53,067 nucleotides of DNA from a virus (IMGVR_UViG_3300043773_001180:1-53067), one strand, 5' to 3'; shown: positions 43,319 through 51,046, counted from the first letter of the stretch. Translations and numbers: made by a program. The notes: generated by a model not told the origin, from the letters alone.

Positions 43319-43514
43319 TGATATAGTCCACGATTTTCGATTCTGAAACTGTTTTTACTTCAAACGGCTCGGTTGACTTTGCAAGATACTTGTGAATCTT
43401 GACTTCCGCGTCTGTTACCGATACCGCGTTTACCATGTATGTTCTTGTTTGATTTTTGATTTTTCCTTTTTCATTTTCAATTTCAAACTGAACTTTTGCT
43501 ATGTAGAAAGACAT
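43308..43514 (-). CDS. DUF4494-like small protein
   Basis: A 68-residue protein: FYIAKVQFEIENEKGKIKNQ, YMVNAVSVTDAEVKIHKYL, then a short beta end. The central YxVxAVSVTDAE motif is what I recall as diagnostic for DUF4494, common in Bacteroidota and their phages. Function unknown. Shorter than typical members. Closely packed with its neighbours. Confidence 0.72.
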   Translation of the reverse strand: MSFYIAKVQFEIENEKGKIKNQTRTYMVNAVSVTDAEVKIHKYLAKSTEPFEVKTVSESKIVDYINEQ

Positions 43515-43516
43515 AA

Positions 43517-43765
43517 TTACTCCTTGTTATTATTACGAATGTGTATGTTAGTTAATTGTTTACTATTGAGTTGTATTTTTCCTGTTAGTGATTTTATGTT
43601 GTAGTAACCTTTCTCGGTTCCTACTGAATCATTTTTCACACCGATAATTGTTTCTCCATTCTCTTGTAGAATGTATGTTGGTATAAAGTGTATGGGTATC
43701 TCGTTGTATTCGTCTGTGTATTTTGCAAATACTTTTTTACCTATTGGTATTTCTTTGATATTCAT
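43517..43765 (-). CDS. Unknown small protein
   Basis: An 82-residue soluble protein with alternating strands (KVFAKYTDEYNEIPIHFIPT, then ETIIGVKNDS), probably a small beta barrel. Starts two bases after the previous gene's stop codon region and ends three bases before the DUF4494-like start. No family recognised. Confidence 0.62.
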   Translation of the reverse strand: MNIKEIPIGKKVFAKYTDEYNEIPIHFIPTYILQENGETIIGVKNDSVGTEKGYYNIKSLTGKIQLNSKQLTNIHIRNNNKE

Positions 43766-43766
43766 T

Positions 43767-44042
43767 TTATCTTACAAAGGGTTTTACAAAAACATTGTAG
43801 CCGAAAAACATAACAGGAAAGAGTAGTAAGGTGTATAGAAATAAATTACGGAAAACTAATTTATTACCTTCCAATTCTCGTATTCGGTTATACTTTGATA
43901 GTGAATTTATAAACTCATTACGAGATATATCTTTTCCAAATTTAGAATATACGCTTGGGTCTGATAAAAACACCATAGAAACCCCTTCACGTGAAGGGGT
44001 TTTCGACCAATTAAATGCCTGTGGTTTTGATTTCTTTTTCAT
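43767..44042 (-). CDS. Small tail-anchored membrane protein
   Basis: A 91-residue protein with a charged N-terminal ~65 residues and one C-terminal membrane segment (FLYTLLLFPVMFFGYNVFV). Such tail-anchored topology places the soluble part in the cytoplasm. The gene begins 22 bp after the VWA gene's stop. No family recognised. Confidence 0.66.
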   Translation of the reverse strand: MKKKSKPQAFNWSKTPSREGVSMVFLSDPSVYSKFGKDISRNEFINSLSKYNRIRELEGNKLVFRNLFLYTLLLFPVMFFGYNVFVKPFVR

Positions 44043-44064
44043 AGTAGTAATTCGTTGGTTAAAT

Positions 44065-46203
44065 TTATGCGGATAGCAATTTAGTATTGATAGATTTCGC
44101 GATACTTGTTATCTCGTTGGATGATGAAATACGAACGGCATTATCACCATAACATTCTTTCACCTCTGTCCAATCACGACCACCACTCCAACCACTTTGA
44201 ATAAAGTATGTTAGAAACTTTATACCATTACGTTGCATCTTTTTCATCTGTTGTTTAGAATGTTTCTGAGCAGCAGAACCGTTGTACAAAAACGTAGTAG
44301 AGTTTCTTGCAGAATACAACATATATGGCTGTCCATCACAAAGATTTATAAAATAAGCATCATTGTTACGTGATTGTGAAATTATCTCACTCATTATACC
44401 ATCAAAACACAATCCTTCTGGAGTTAGTCCGGTGCAATCTAATCTTGGGAATATATCTAAAATATCTCGAATACTATTTTTCTTTGAATCAAAGATATAC
44501 ATCAAATAAGGAATTTGTGTACTTGCCCCAAACCGATTACGTCGTGATGCATTTGAAGAATCAGAAAAGGTACTACGAACAGAAACTTGAATGTGTACAT
44601 TCGTTAACATTTTAGATACGGTTGCCATCATCGCTGCAAACTTCAATGATTCTTCCCACTTTGAACCTTGCATAGAACCCGATTGGTCAACCGATATGTG
44701 AATGTATGCGGGTTTATACGATGATATATTTATCTTTGAAAATACATCAAAGTTATCAAAACCAATTTCGTGTAACAATCGGTTATCCAATTTACCGCTG
44801 TCTAAACGTGTTGACTTTGTTACACGTTCCTCATTACGAACCTGAAGTTTCTTTGCGAGAATTTTTCCGTTTTTAACACCTTCCGATATAAGATTATATG
44901 CAAATGTATAACCCCAGCCGTTGGAATCTCTTGTTACACCATAAGGAAGTCCGGCACCACTATCCATAAAGATTTTGTTAACATTTCTTACAATGTAAAG
45001 TGGAACACCACTAGCATTATCGGAAGAAAACTCAGAGTTCTGTCCAACAATCTTTTTGTCCAAATCAATAGACGCAAATCCGGAGATTAACAAATTATCG
45101 TTTTTAGTTACAGACTTCTTTTTCAAAGTACCATTTGTAACTTCTAATTGTTTTTCATGTAATTTGTAAATGGTTTTTACCATAGAATCTGAAAGATTTT
45201 CCATCTGGTTAGTCTCGTTGGTATCTTCTGAATCCATGTCATTTTGAGATTCGTTGGTATCTTCTGAATCCATGTCATTTTGAGATTCGTTGGTATCTTC
45301 TGAATCCATGTCATTTTGAGACTTCTCATCGTTATCATTTGTTTCCGACGAATTATCTGTACCATTACTCGTATTGTTGGTAGTGGAAGGTTTTTCGTTT
45401 TCCAAATAGTGACGTATTGTACTAAAAATATCAAAGGATAGGTTTAGACGTTTATGGGTTTCATCCAAACGTGTGATATTTTGAAGGTCTATAAGTTTGA
45501 AGATTTCTTCTAACTTAGGTAGTGCCTTTAAGTTACGTTTTGGGTTACGGATATTTACAATGTGGTAAATGTAATTATCCCAATTAGGTACGGAGTATTG
45601 TAATGACCACATACCTTTAACGAGTTTATCACTACCAAAATATTTTTGGTACAACGCCGCATAATACCCACGATAACCAGGAGCTGCCTTGTACGTCATT
45701 GCATCAATATACAAATCTTCAATTACGTTAAAAATAGTTTTAACGAAGTATTGCTCTCTATAATCAAGAGCATCTATGAAATCACGTGAAGTCTTAAAAT
45801 CTGTATAAAGAATGTGTGATGATTCGTGTAAGGCAAGACCAACGGCGGTATCAAATTCTTTTTCCTGAATGTTCGCGGAAAGTGTTATAGTCTTACCGTC
45901 TGTGTAAGATTCACCCGTTGTGTGATACTTTACGGCTATATCATTTCGTCCTGTTAAGATACGAACAAAGTTTGAAATGGCACGTTGGTATTGAGCCAGT
46001 TGAAGATAGTCAAACTTCTTTTCCGTTTCTACGGATTTATAGTCATTGAAGAATGACTGTTTGCGGTCAAAGATACTATCCTTCAACCAATAGTTTGAAG
46101 ATTGGTATGAAGATTCACGTTTCGTCTGCCAGATACTTGAACGATTGTAACCAATCGTGCTTGACTTTTTATCTGAAAGAAACGAGTAGTTTGGCTTAGC
46201 CAT
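44065..46203 (-). CDS. Zincin-like and VWA-domain protein (CobT-like)
   Basis: A 712-residue protein with two recognisable parts. Residues ~124-128 are HESSH within GLALHESSHILYTDF, an HExxH zinc-metallopeptidase motif. After an acidic, Asn/Ser-rich linker comes a VWA domain with the metal-ion-dependent adhesion motif DQSGS near 504 (IHISVDQSGSMQGSKW), then later LDCTGLTPEG with the conserved Thr. Large phages often carry such proteins, sometimes with a MoxR-type AAA ATPase; none is seen nearby. The linker holds three copies of a 12-residue acidic repeat. Role unknown; a chelatase-like or chaperone-like assembly function is possible. It has its own host-type promoter. Confidence 0.85.
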   Translation of the reverse strand: MAKPNYSFLSDKKSSTIGYNRSSIWQTKRESSYQSSNYWLKDSIFDRKQSFFNDYKSVETEKKFDYLQLAQYQRAISNFVRILTGRNDIAVKYHTTGESYTDGKTITLSANIQEKEFDTAVGLALHESSHILYTDFKTSRDFIDALDYREQYFVKTIFNVIEDLYIDAMTYKAAPGYRGYYAALYQKYFGSDKLVKGMWSLQYSVPNWDNYIYHIVNIRNPKRNLKALPKLEEIFKLIDLQNITRLDETHKRLNLSFDIFSTIRHYLENEKPSTTNNTSNGTDNSSETNDNDEKSQNDMDSEDTNESQNDMDSEDTNESQNDMDSEDTNETNQMENLSDSMVKTIYKLHEKQLEVTNGTLKKKSVTKNDNLLISGFASIDLDKKIVGQNSEFSSDNASGVPLYIVRNVNKIFMDSGAGLPYGVTRDSNGWGYTFAYNLISEGVKNGKILAKKLQVRNEERVTKSTRLDSGKLDNRLLHEIGFDNFDVFSKINISSYKPAYIHISVDQSGSMQGSKWEESLKFAAMMATVSKMLTNVHIQVSVRSTFSDSSNASRRNRFGASTQIPYLMYIFDSKKNSIRDILDIFPRLDCTGLTPEGLCFDGIMSEIISQSRNNDAYFINLCDGQPYMLYSARNSTTFLYNGSAAQKHSKQQMKKMQRNGIKFLTYFIQSGWSGGRDWTEVKECYGDNAVRISSSNEITSIAKSINTKLLSA
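45216..45322. repeat. Three 36-bp tandem repeats in VWA gene linker
   Basis: Three nearly identical 36-bp units encode SQNDMDSEDTNE on the minus strand. They stay in frame and lie in the acidic linker, so length changes would be tolerated. Confidence 0.93.
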
Positions 46204-46237
46204 AGGTATAACCTTATATGATGATAAAATGTGAATA

Positions 46238-46269
46238 CAAAGATAAGTATTTTTTTGTTACCAACCAAA
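46238..46269 (-). promoter_or_regulatory. Bacteroidota-type promoter for VWA gene operon
   Basis: TTTG (46269-46266), 20 bp, TATCTTTG (46245-46238) in sense direction, 35 bp upstream of the ATG at 46203. Confidence 0.8.
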
Positions 46270-46309
46270 TAAATTTTTCAATGTGGAAAACTTTTTATGT
46301 GGTTGGGAT

Positions 46310-46381
46310 ATAAGGACTTACGTGTGTTTAGTGTGTAAGTCCTTATTTTATTAGACTTACGTTATAAATCGTTGTAAGTCT
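46310..46381. promoter_or_regulatory. Tandem hairpins / GTAAGTC array, locus B
   Basis: ATAAGGACTTAC (46310-46321) pairs with GTAAGTCCTTAT (46335-46346) in a perfect 12-bp stem. AGACTTAC (46353-46360) pairs with GTAAGTCT (46374-46381) in an 8-bp stem. The 7-mers begin at 46315, 46335, 46354 and 46374, a ~20-bp period. The two inner copies could also pair with each other, excluding both hairpins. It lies between the 46409 stop and the VWA promoter. Confidence 0.6.
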
Positions 46382-46408
46382 TTTGTTGCCAATAGGTTAT
46401 GATATATC

Positions 46409-46888
46409 CTATCCAAAGTAGATTTCTATTTTTGCCTCATTTTCATCGGTTACGATGGTATCGTACTCCCAGAGAATGTTATGGTGAAACTTGGAAATGT
46501 CCGCAATATGTTCTTTCATTTCTCCGTGGCTTCCATCGTCGTAATGTGTATCGAAGGATGAAAATATACTCTTGAAAAATTCCAATGTTTCATCCGCATT
46601 TTTCGATGCCGAATCATTCACTTCCATATATTCGTTCACCTTTTCTTTCAAGAGAGAATCATCCGTGAGAAAATACATACATAAGTTCATTGCATTTTCT
46701 ATCGTCTCTCGATTAAATTCCAAAGTAGAGCCGTTGCCGGAAACACCACCATCCGCAGCGGATGCACCCACCAACGTGTTGTAAAACAATGCTCTTCGTA
46801 GTTTGTTGAATGCACTGATTCGTAAATACGAAACTTCTTTAGGTTCTTCAGTTTTTGTTCTGATGTATGCAGATATATCGTGACCCAT
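46409..46888 (-). CDS. Unknown protein
   Basis: A 159-residue acidic protein with AAGGA before its ATG. MGHDISAYIR opens a compact domain; FNKLRRALFYNTLVGASAAD and ISKFHHNILWEYDTIV are notable stretches. No catalytic signature is apparent, and the family is not recognised. It is preceded by a Cys-rich AT-hook gene and followed by the hairpin array. Confidence 0.66.
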   Translation of the reverse strand: MGHDISAYIRTKTEEPKEVSYLRISAFNKLRRALFYNTLVGASAADGGVSGNGSTLEFNRETIENAMNLCMYFLTDDSLLKEKVNEYMEVNDSASKNADETLEFFKSIFSSFDTHYDDGSHGEMKEHIADISKFHHNILWEYDTIVTDENEAKIEIYFG

Positions 46889-46907
46889 AGGTATATTATT
46901 CCTTATA

Positions 46908-47225
46908 TTATCGTTTTACAGATACAACTTTTTTAACTTTGTTTTTACTACCGGCAGGACGACCTCTACGTTTCTTCTCACCATCTACCGAAGAAACGGT
47001 GGACTTTTTTACAACAGGGGCAGGCATCATCGTTGCAACACAGGAAGGACAAACGTATCTAACTATTCCATTTTGGTGTGGTATATTCGATTCACACTTG
47101 TTTCCGCCCCAATATGGGGTTTTGTTTTTGGTATTGTTGATACAATATATTTTACCACGTTTTACCTTCGATTGTTCGATAGGTAGTTTTTTTGTGGTTT
47201 TTGTGGGTTTACGTCCACGTTTCAT
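46908..47225 (-). CDS. AT-hook and zinc-finger-like DNA-binding protein
   Basis: A 105-residue basic protein. MKRGRKPTKTTKK and KKRRGRPAGSKNK are AT-hook-like (RGR-P), able to bind the minor groove of AT-rich DNA. The middle carries IYCINNTKN, NKCESNIP and YVCPSCVATMMPAP, a four-cysteine zinc-finger pattern. The CxxC-x-A-x-M-x-P piece is shared with the 33325 protein. It has its own promoter at 47271. I infer a phage DNA-binding or transcription protein; the fold is not certain. Confidence 0.75.
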   Translation of the reverse strand: MKRGRKPTKTTKKLPIEQSKVKRGKIYCINNTKNKTPYWGGNKCESNIPHQNGIVRYVCPSCVATMMPAPVVKKSTVSSVDGEKKRRGRPAGSKNKVKKVVSVKR

Positions 47226-47270
47226 AAGTTTTACCTTATATGTGAGAAATACACTACTTCATTTATTCTA

Positions 47271-47301
47271 CAAATTTAAGGGGTTATTACTAACATCACA
47301 A
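47271..47301 (-). promoter_or_regulatory. Bacteroidota-type promoter for AT-hook gene, inside a dyad
   Basis: TTG (47301-47299), 20 bp, TAAATTTG (47278-47271) in sense direction, ~45 bp before the ATG. An 11-bp perfect inverted repeat AGGGGTTATTA / TAATAACCCCT (47279-47289 and 47327-47337) brackets the -33 region. Confidence 0.7.
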
Positions 47302-47337
47302 TGAATTTTTCATTAATTTTTGTTAATAATAACCCCT
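47279..47337. promoter_or_regulatory. Long dyad overlapping AT-hook gene promoter
   Basis: The arms AGGGGTTATTA and TAATAACCCCT enclose a 37-base loop that itself holds ATGAATTTTTCAT. No T-tract follows in the leftward direction, so simple termination is unlikely. It could bind a regulator or form an attenuating hairpin in read-through RNA from the 47363 gene. Confidence 0.45.
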
Positions 47338-47362
47338 AAATTTCTTCAAATTTGACCTATCT

Positions 47363-47629
47363 TCAATCTTGCATATCCTCACCAAAGTTATATTGGTCTA
47401 TTTTATAGTGGTTTGGAAAGAACGAATCATCGTTGAATGCCGATTCATCAAACAATCTCTTCTCCATAATCATTTCTGTTATTTGAAGAAACGTGTTAAT
47501 CAACTGGTCTTCGTCTAATTCCATCAATTCCTGTTCACTACATTCCTCTACTTCCATACCGGAACTAGAATCCAATTCGTTGCACATTTCTATAATCGTC
47601 TTAACTATTTTGTTTTGTAGGTTTTCCAT
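47363..47629 (-). CDS. Unknown acidic protein
   Basis: An 88-residue acidic protein. The ATG at 47629, with AAGGA upstream, is preferred over an ATG at 47671, which would make a 71-base overlap with its neighbour. The sequence is helical and acidic (LMELDEDQLINTFLQITEMI), then Asp/Phe-rich. No family recognised. Confidence 0.62.
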   Translation of the reverse strand: MENLQNKIVKTIIEMCNELDSSSGMEVEECSEQELMELDEDQLINTFLQITEMIMEKRLFDESAFNDDSFFPNHYKIDQYNFGEDMQD

Positions 47630-47825
47630 CTGCATTTCCTTTTGAATGTTTAACTGATAAAATATCTTCAATATCTTGTCTTACTAATTCTCTTTCCACT
47701 CCATCTTCTATTACAACCATACCAAGAAATTTTTGGTAACGTAATATGGTTTCTATACCCATCCCACTTTCCCACATATTTACGAGGGAATCTTCGTTTA
47801 ACCTATGTACGATTAGTTTATTCAT
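47601..47825 (-). CDS. Unknown small protein
   Basis: A 74-residue soluble protein (NEDSLVNMWESGMGIETILR, RQDIEDILSVKHSKGN). It overlaps the exonuclease stop by eight bases at its start and the next gene by 29 bases at its end. Possibly a small helical regulator; no family recognised. Confidence 0.6.
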   Translation of the reverse strand: MNKLIVHRLNEDSLVNMWESGMGIETILRYQKFLGMVVIEDGVERELVRQDIEDILSVKHSKGNADGKPTKQNS

Positions 47826-48621
47826 TGGTAGATTCTACATCGAATATATCATCCATTCCTTTTGCCGCCCATTCATCCAACGTTTTCTTGTAAGATGATT
47901 CCATCTTATCTTCAGTCATTTCCCATGCAACACGAAGAGAAGAATCAACATCTCTCATGCAATATTCGTTGATACTTTCGGTATCATGGTCATCCCAAAA
48001 ACGATAACAAACCTGACGACCATCCATTTCTCCCATCTTTGGATTCTCTACACCCATAAGGTCACAGATTGTACCAAACCCACTCATACCATTCACACCA
48101 ACGTTCCAATAGTCATATAGGTCAATGTGTGGTACTTCCCACGGCTTCTTACCAACGGGTATAAGAGTACGATGTGGGTAAATCTTGTTCACCAACATTC
48201 GTTTGTAAACAAAGGGGATGTCGAAGTATTTTACCCTATATCCACCCAACGGGGCATCAATATTACCAAACAAGTTTCCTAGCACTCTGTTAAACTTTAA
48301 GAGTATTTCCTTGTCTGCATACTTCTTATCCATTCCATCATATTCATCCCAATCTTTAAATCCAAAGGTTTCTCCTTCAAACTTGTTTTCAGAGTAAATC
48401 TTCCAAGCGATTGATACTACTTGTCCGTGTTCGGGGTACAACATACCATACTCTTGATATGCAAATTCAGGAGTAACGTTTGGGTATTTTAAACTTGCAC
48501 GGTAAATAAAATCCTTTGCATTAAAAGGTTCCTTCTCTAAATATTCCTCGAAGGTTTTATATCTGGTTGTTGTTTCAATATCGAAGAATAATGTGCTAAA
48601 CAATTTAGATTTCTGTATCAT
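47818..48621 (-). CDS. 3'-5' exonuclease, PolB/DnaQ-like
   Basis: A 267-residue stand-alone exonuclease resembling the proofreading domain of family B polymerases. Exo I is FFDIETT (Asp14, Glu16), Exo II lies in GYRVKYFDIPFVYKRML, and Exo III is YCMRDVDSSLRVA near 220, giving the DEDDy set of four acidic residues with a Tyr. The protein is close in length to the PolB-related exonuclease family. It may serve DNA repair or degradation; a polymerase is not in this window. Followed by small coupled genes. Confidence 0.9.
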   Translation of the reverse strand: MIQKSKLFSTLFFDIETTTRYKTFEEYLEKEPFNAKDFIYRASLKYPNVTPEFAYQEYGMLYPEHGQVVSIAWKIYSENKFEGETFGFKDWDEYDGMDKKYADKEILLKFNRVLGNLFGNIDAPLGGYRVKYFDIPFVYKRMLVNKIYPHRTLIPVGKKPWEVPHIDLYDYWNVGVNGMSGFGTICDLMGVENPKMGEMDGRQVCYRFWDDHDTESINEYCMRDVDSSLRVAWEMTEDKMESSYKKTLDEWAAKGMDDIFDVESTNE

Positions 48622-48868
48622 GTTTTTTCTTTCTGTTTATGTGATAGATGATAAAGTACGTTCCAATAAGAATAATCATAAAACTAAGTGATAGTTTTAT
48701 ATCCGATAATAGTGTTAAAAAGAAAAGAATAGATAGTAACACAATCCATGTGGAGTTTGCAGTAACAAACCAACCAAGTCCTACCAAAAAAGAAATAATA
48801 CCTACAAAACTTATTAAACCTTTTTTATCTTCTTTTGATAACGACTTCCATTCATTTATGAGTTTCAT
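48605..48868 (-). CDS. Small multi-pass membrane protein
   Basis: An 87-residue protein with about three membrane segments (LISFVGIISFLVGLGWFV; WIVLLSILFFLTLL; FMIILIGTYFIIYHI) and a basic C-terminus (NRKKKHDTEI). It overlaps the exonuclease start by 17 bases. A holin is conceivable from size and topology, but nothing else supports it. Confidence 0.66.
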   Translation of the reverse strand: MKLINEWKSLSKEDKKGLISFVGIISFLVGLGWFVTANSTWIVLLSILFFLTLLSDIKLSLSFMIILIGTYFIIYHINRKKKHDTEI

Positions 48869-48871
48869 AGA

Positions 48872-49144
48872 TTATCCTTTATTACTATCTATAATTTTCT
48901 GTGAGTCTGTTTCTATCTTTAAAGTTACCCATGTTCCAATTACTGCACCAATAACTGAAAATAGAATATTCCAATGATTCTGAACAAAGTAAATTGTGTT
49001 AATAGCACCGAATGCCATAATAAGACCCGCGAGTAACGAAGAGGCAAGGGCATTCCCACTTGCTGTTCGTCTAACGTATAGTGCCCAAATCACGTCCAAT
49101 ATAAACGATGATGAAAAGCAAATGAGTGAAGAAAATAAATCCAT
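48872..49144 (-). CDS. Small multi-pass membrane protein
   Basis: A 90-residue membrane protein with three segments (SSLICFSSSFILDVIWALYV; ALASSLLAGLIMAFGAINTI; ILFSVIGAVIGTWVTL). The VRRTASGNALASS loop and the GAxIGTW motif are distinctive, and I recall similar short phage proteins, but no functional family is named. Just three bases separate it from the next gene. Confidence 0.68.
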   Translation of the reverse strand: MDLFSSLICFSSSFILDVIWALYVRRTASGNALASSLLAGLIMAFGAINTIYFVQNHWNILFSVIGAVIGTWVTLKIETDSQKIIDSNKG

Positions 49145-49155
49145 GTTTTATCCTT

Positions 49156-49980
49156 TTAGTTTGTTTTTGTAATCATATCCATATAGTATTTGTAAGTTTG
49201 GTGTTGTTGGAATACTTGTTTAATTTCATTTAACGCTATCTCTGCCTCTCCTTCTGTTTGGAAACAATTACCAAGATTGTATCGGTCACGAAACATAGCA
49301 CAATTTTGAATAGTGGTTGACTGACGGATTCTACCGATTTCGTCGATAAACCAATAAGATTTACCTTCATTTGGTTTCCAACGGGGTGGTACATACGGGG
49401 TAGGAACGTTAATAACAATCGGTCTCCATACGTCTCCGTCTTTAAATGCATCAAACCAATTTATCAGATGAACTTCATTATCTTCTCCAACTACCCATAC
49501 ATCACCATCTTGAAATCGTTGAGAGTTATATCCATCGAATCCACACGGCAGTCTATCGGTTATCCAACCATCGTTATCATCCATAGGGATGAACGGTTTA
49601 ACCGACCCCGACCACGAGTCCTTTCTATTGTCGTTTGTGTTTTTCTGTCCTGTTTCCCGTCTATATGTCACACCATCATCAGATTCCGTAATTGCCCCTG
49701 CCATAAAAAATCCACCACAGATTCTAAGCCACGGTTCATCGTCCTCTACACCTTCTTCAATCCAAAAATGAAATCCACCAGAATGATAACTTCCCTTAAA
49801 TACCGTTTCTTGTAACGCTTCTTCCAACATAACCCTAAACTCGGATTCCGTAACCGAATCACCCGGTGTGTGCCACCATTTCCAACGAACCGCTTTCATT
49901 GCTGTTACACATCGTTCGACTTCAAAGTATTCTTTTATAGACTGGACTTGTTCTCTTAAAACTTCACTTCTACTTAACAT
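49156..49980 (-). CDS. Two-domain protein ending in an ITDRLP-type module
   Basis: A 274-residue protein from the ATG at 49980, which has GGAGGAG nine bases upstream; a TTG at 49998 is less likely. The N-terminal ~145 residues (MKAVRWKWWHTPG, FHFWIEEGVEDDEPWL) are a separate domain. The C-terminal half (GWITDRLPCGFDGY, RWKPNEGKSYWFIDEIGRIR, YNLGNCFQTEGEAEIA) is the same module as the two short proteins upstream. The W-x-T-DRLP plus GNCFxTxxEAE module is widespread in phage and prophage proteins of unknown function. An internal anti-host or recognition role is speculation. Confidence 0.75.
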   Translation of the reverse strand: MLSRSEVLREQVQSIKEYFEVERCVTAMKAVRWKWWHTPGDSVTESEFRVMLEEALQETVFKGSYHSGGFHFWIEEGVEDDEPWLRICGGFFMAGAITESDDGVTYRRETGQKNTNDNRKDSWSGSVKPFIPMDDNDGWITDRLPCGFDGYNSQRFQDGDVWVVGEDNEVHLINWFDAFKDGDVWRPIVINVPTPYVPPRWKPNEGKSYWFIDEIGRIRQSTTIQNCAMFRDRYNLGNCFQTEGEAEIALNEIKQVFQQHQTYKYYMDMITKTN

Positions 49981-49984
49981 AGAT

Positions 49985-50095
49985 TTACTCTCCTCCAAAT
50001 AAATTTATAAATGCAACCAAGAATTTGTACGCAACCCATATTGTTCCTACTAAAACAGACAACATGAGAAGAATTGAAAATAGTAGTGAAATCAT
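49985..50095 (-). CDS. Very small membrane protein (36 aa)
   Basis: The frame runs from ATG 50095 to TAA 49985: one hydrophobic segment (ISLLFSILLMLSVLVGTIWV) and a short tail. AAAGGA lies six to ten bases before the ATG. Its final codons supply the GGAGGAG ribosome site for the downstream gene, which supports it being part of the operon. Function unknown. Confidence 0.6.
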   Translation of the reverse strand: MISLLFSILLMLSVLVGTIWVAYKFLVAFINLFGGE

Positions 50096-50123
50096 TTTTG
50101 TTTTCCTTTTGTATTACTGATAC

Positions 50124-50177
50124 TTAATAATTAGACTCTTTAGGGTTCGGCAGCCTGTCGGTTATCCACTCACTCAT
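50124..50177 (-). pseudogene. Truncated third copy of the ITDRLP gene
   Basis: The ATG at 50177 opens MSEWITDRLPNPKESNY and stops at 50124. The first ten residues match the two intact copies upstream, and the ATG sits in the same AATGAGTGA overlap as in the intact pair. The sequence then departs, so this is the 5' stub of a lost or never-completed copy. It might still be translated. Confidence 0.75.
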
Positions 50178-50553
50178 TGTTCAGCTCCTTATGATAGTTT
50201 AGTAATGTCTCACGCACACGTCGCGCGGCTTCTTGGGCTTGGGCTTGGGTTTTGAAACAGTTGCCGAAGTCGTATCGTCTGAGGAAACGATATTCGTTAT
50301 CCGTAGCAATTAAACGATGCTCAAAGCCGGAGTCGGTTACATAATGGTATAGTTGCTCACTCTCAGGCTTCCACCGCTGCGGCTCTGTCTTGACGTAGGG
50401 TTTTGGCATTGCTATGTGCGTCCAAGGTTGTCCGTGCAAAACTGTACTATAATGTTGGTTTTTAAGTCCATCACATACATAGTAAACCCAAACCGTTTGA
50501 TTTACATCTCCGTCTTCTTTAGTCGGCAGTCTATCAGTTATCCACTCACTCAT
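50170..50553 (-). CDS. ITDRLP-type protein, copy 2
   Basis: A 127-residue protein (MSEWITDRLPTKEDG, RWKPESEQLYHYVTDSG, NCFKTQAQAQEAARRVRETL, LLNYHKELNNE). It is a paralog of the gene upstream, and both ends are nearly identical between them. The start ATG overlaps the preceding stop. Codons here are visibly richer in G and C than those of surrounding phage genes, which suggests later acquisition. Function unknown. Confidence 0.78.
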   Translation of the reverse strand: MSEWITDRLPTKEDGDVNQTVWVYYVCDGLKNQHYSTVLHGQPWTHIAMPKPYVKTEPQRWKPESEQLYHYVTDSGFEHRLIATDNEYRFLRRYDFGNCFKTQAQAQEAARRVRETLLNYHKELNNE

Positions 50554-50923
50554 TGTTCAGCTCCTTATGATAGTTAAGTAAAAGTTCACGCACTCGGCTC
50601 GCAGCTTCCTGTGCCTGAGCCTCTGTTTGAAAGCAGTTGCCAATTGCATACCTATCATGATCACCACTAGTGCCTAGCCATGCATTGCTGAACACGCAAT
50701 GCGATACGACTGAGAAGTATATCTCGTTGACATTCGGCTTCCACCGCTGCGGCTCGGGCTTGACGTAGGACGCGGGGATTTTTATTGGCATCCAAGGCAT
50801 ACCAAGTTTAATTTCATTACGTCTTCTTAAATTTGGCAAGCCGACTATTTCCTGATACCACACAAGACCTAGAAACCCATCTTCGTATTTCGGCAGCCTG
50901 TCGGTTATCCATTCTGTATTCAT
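50546..50923 (-). CDS. ITDRLP-type protein, copy 1
   Basis: A 125-residue protein starting at ATG 50923 with AAGGA upstream (a longer frame to 50962 runs into the attC-like element). It shares EWITDRLP, RWKPNVNEIYFSVVS, NCFQTEAQAQEAASRVRELL and the identical end NYHKELNNE with copy 2, while the middle diverges. Also relatively GC-rich. Tandem duplication with diversification of the centre is inferred. Confidence 0.78.
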   Translation of the reverse strand: MNTEWITDRLPKYEDGFLGLVWYQEIVGLPNLRRRNEIKLGMPWMPIKIPASYVKPEPQRWKPNVNEIYFSVVSHCVFSNAWLGTSGDHDRYAIGNCFQTEAQAQEAASRVRELLLNYHKELNNE

Positions 50924-50956
50924 GTTGTTAGTCCTTATTCTAAATTTAACGGCACA

Positions 50957-51046
50957 TAACAAGGGTTTTGCGTAATAGCCCTATCAAGTGTCGTGGTTAA
51001 TTTTAAGTTTCTACTAAGGGCTACTACGCAAAGCCCTGATACGTTA
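50957..51046. repeat. attC-like imperfect inverted repeat
   Basis: A 25-29 bp arm (AGGGTTTTGCGTAATAGCCC core) at 50957-50981 pairs with a second arm at 51018-51046 (AGGGCTTTGCGTAGTAGCCC in reverse complement) around a 36-base loop, flanked by TAAC. The two cores differ at two positions that remain G-T pairable in RNA or single-stranded DNA. The overall shape resembles integron attC sites and related Bacteroidota intergenic repeats; the strict RYYYAAC/GTTRRRY core is not matched exactly. Confidence 0.6.

Noticed and set aside
45216-45322. CRISPR-like 36-bp repeats
   Set aside because: No spacers; the repeat encodes an acidic 12-residue unit inside the VWA gene.
48605-48868. Holin call
   Set aside because: Size and membrane segments fit, but so do many small phage membrane proteins; it is next to an exonuclease, not lysis genes.
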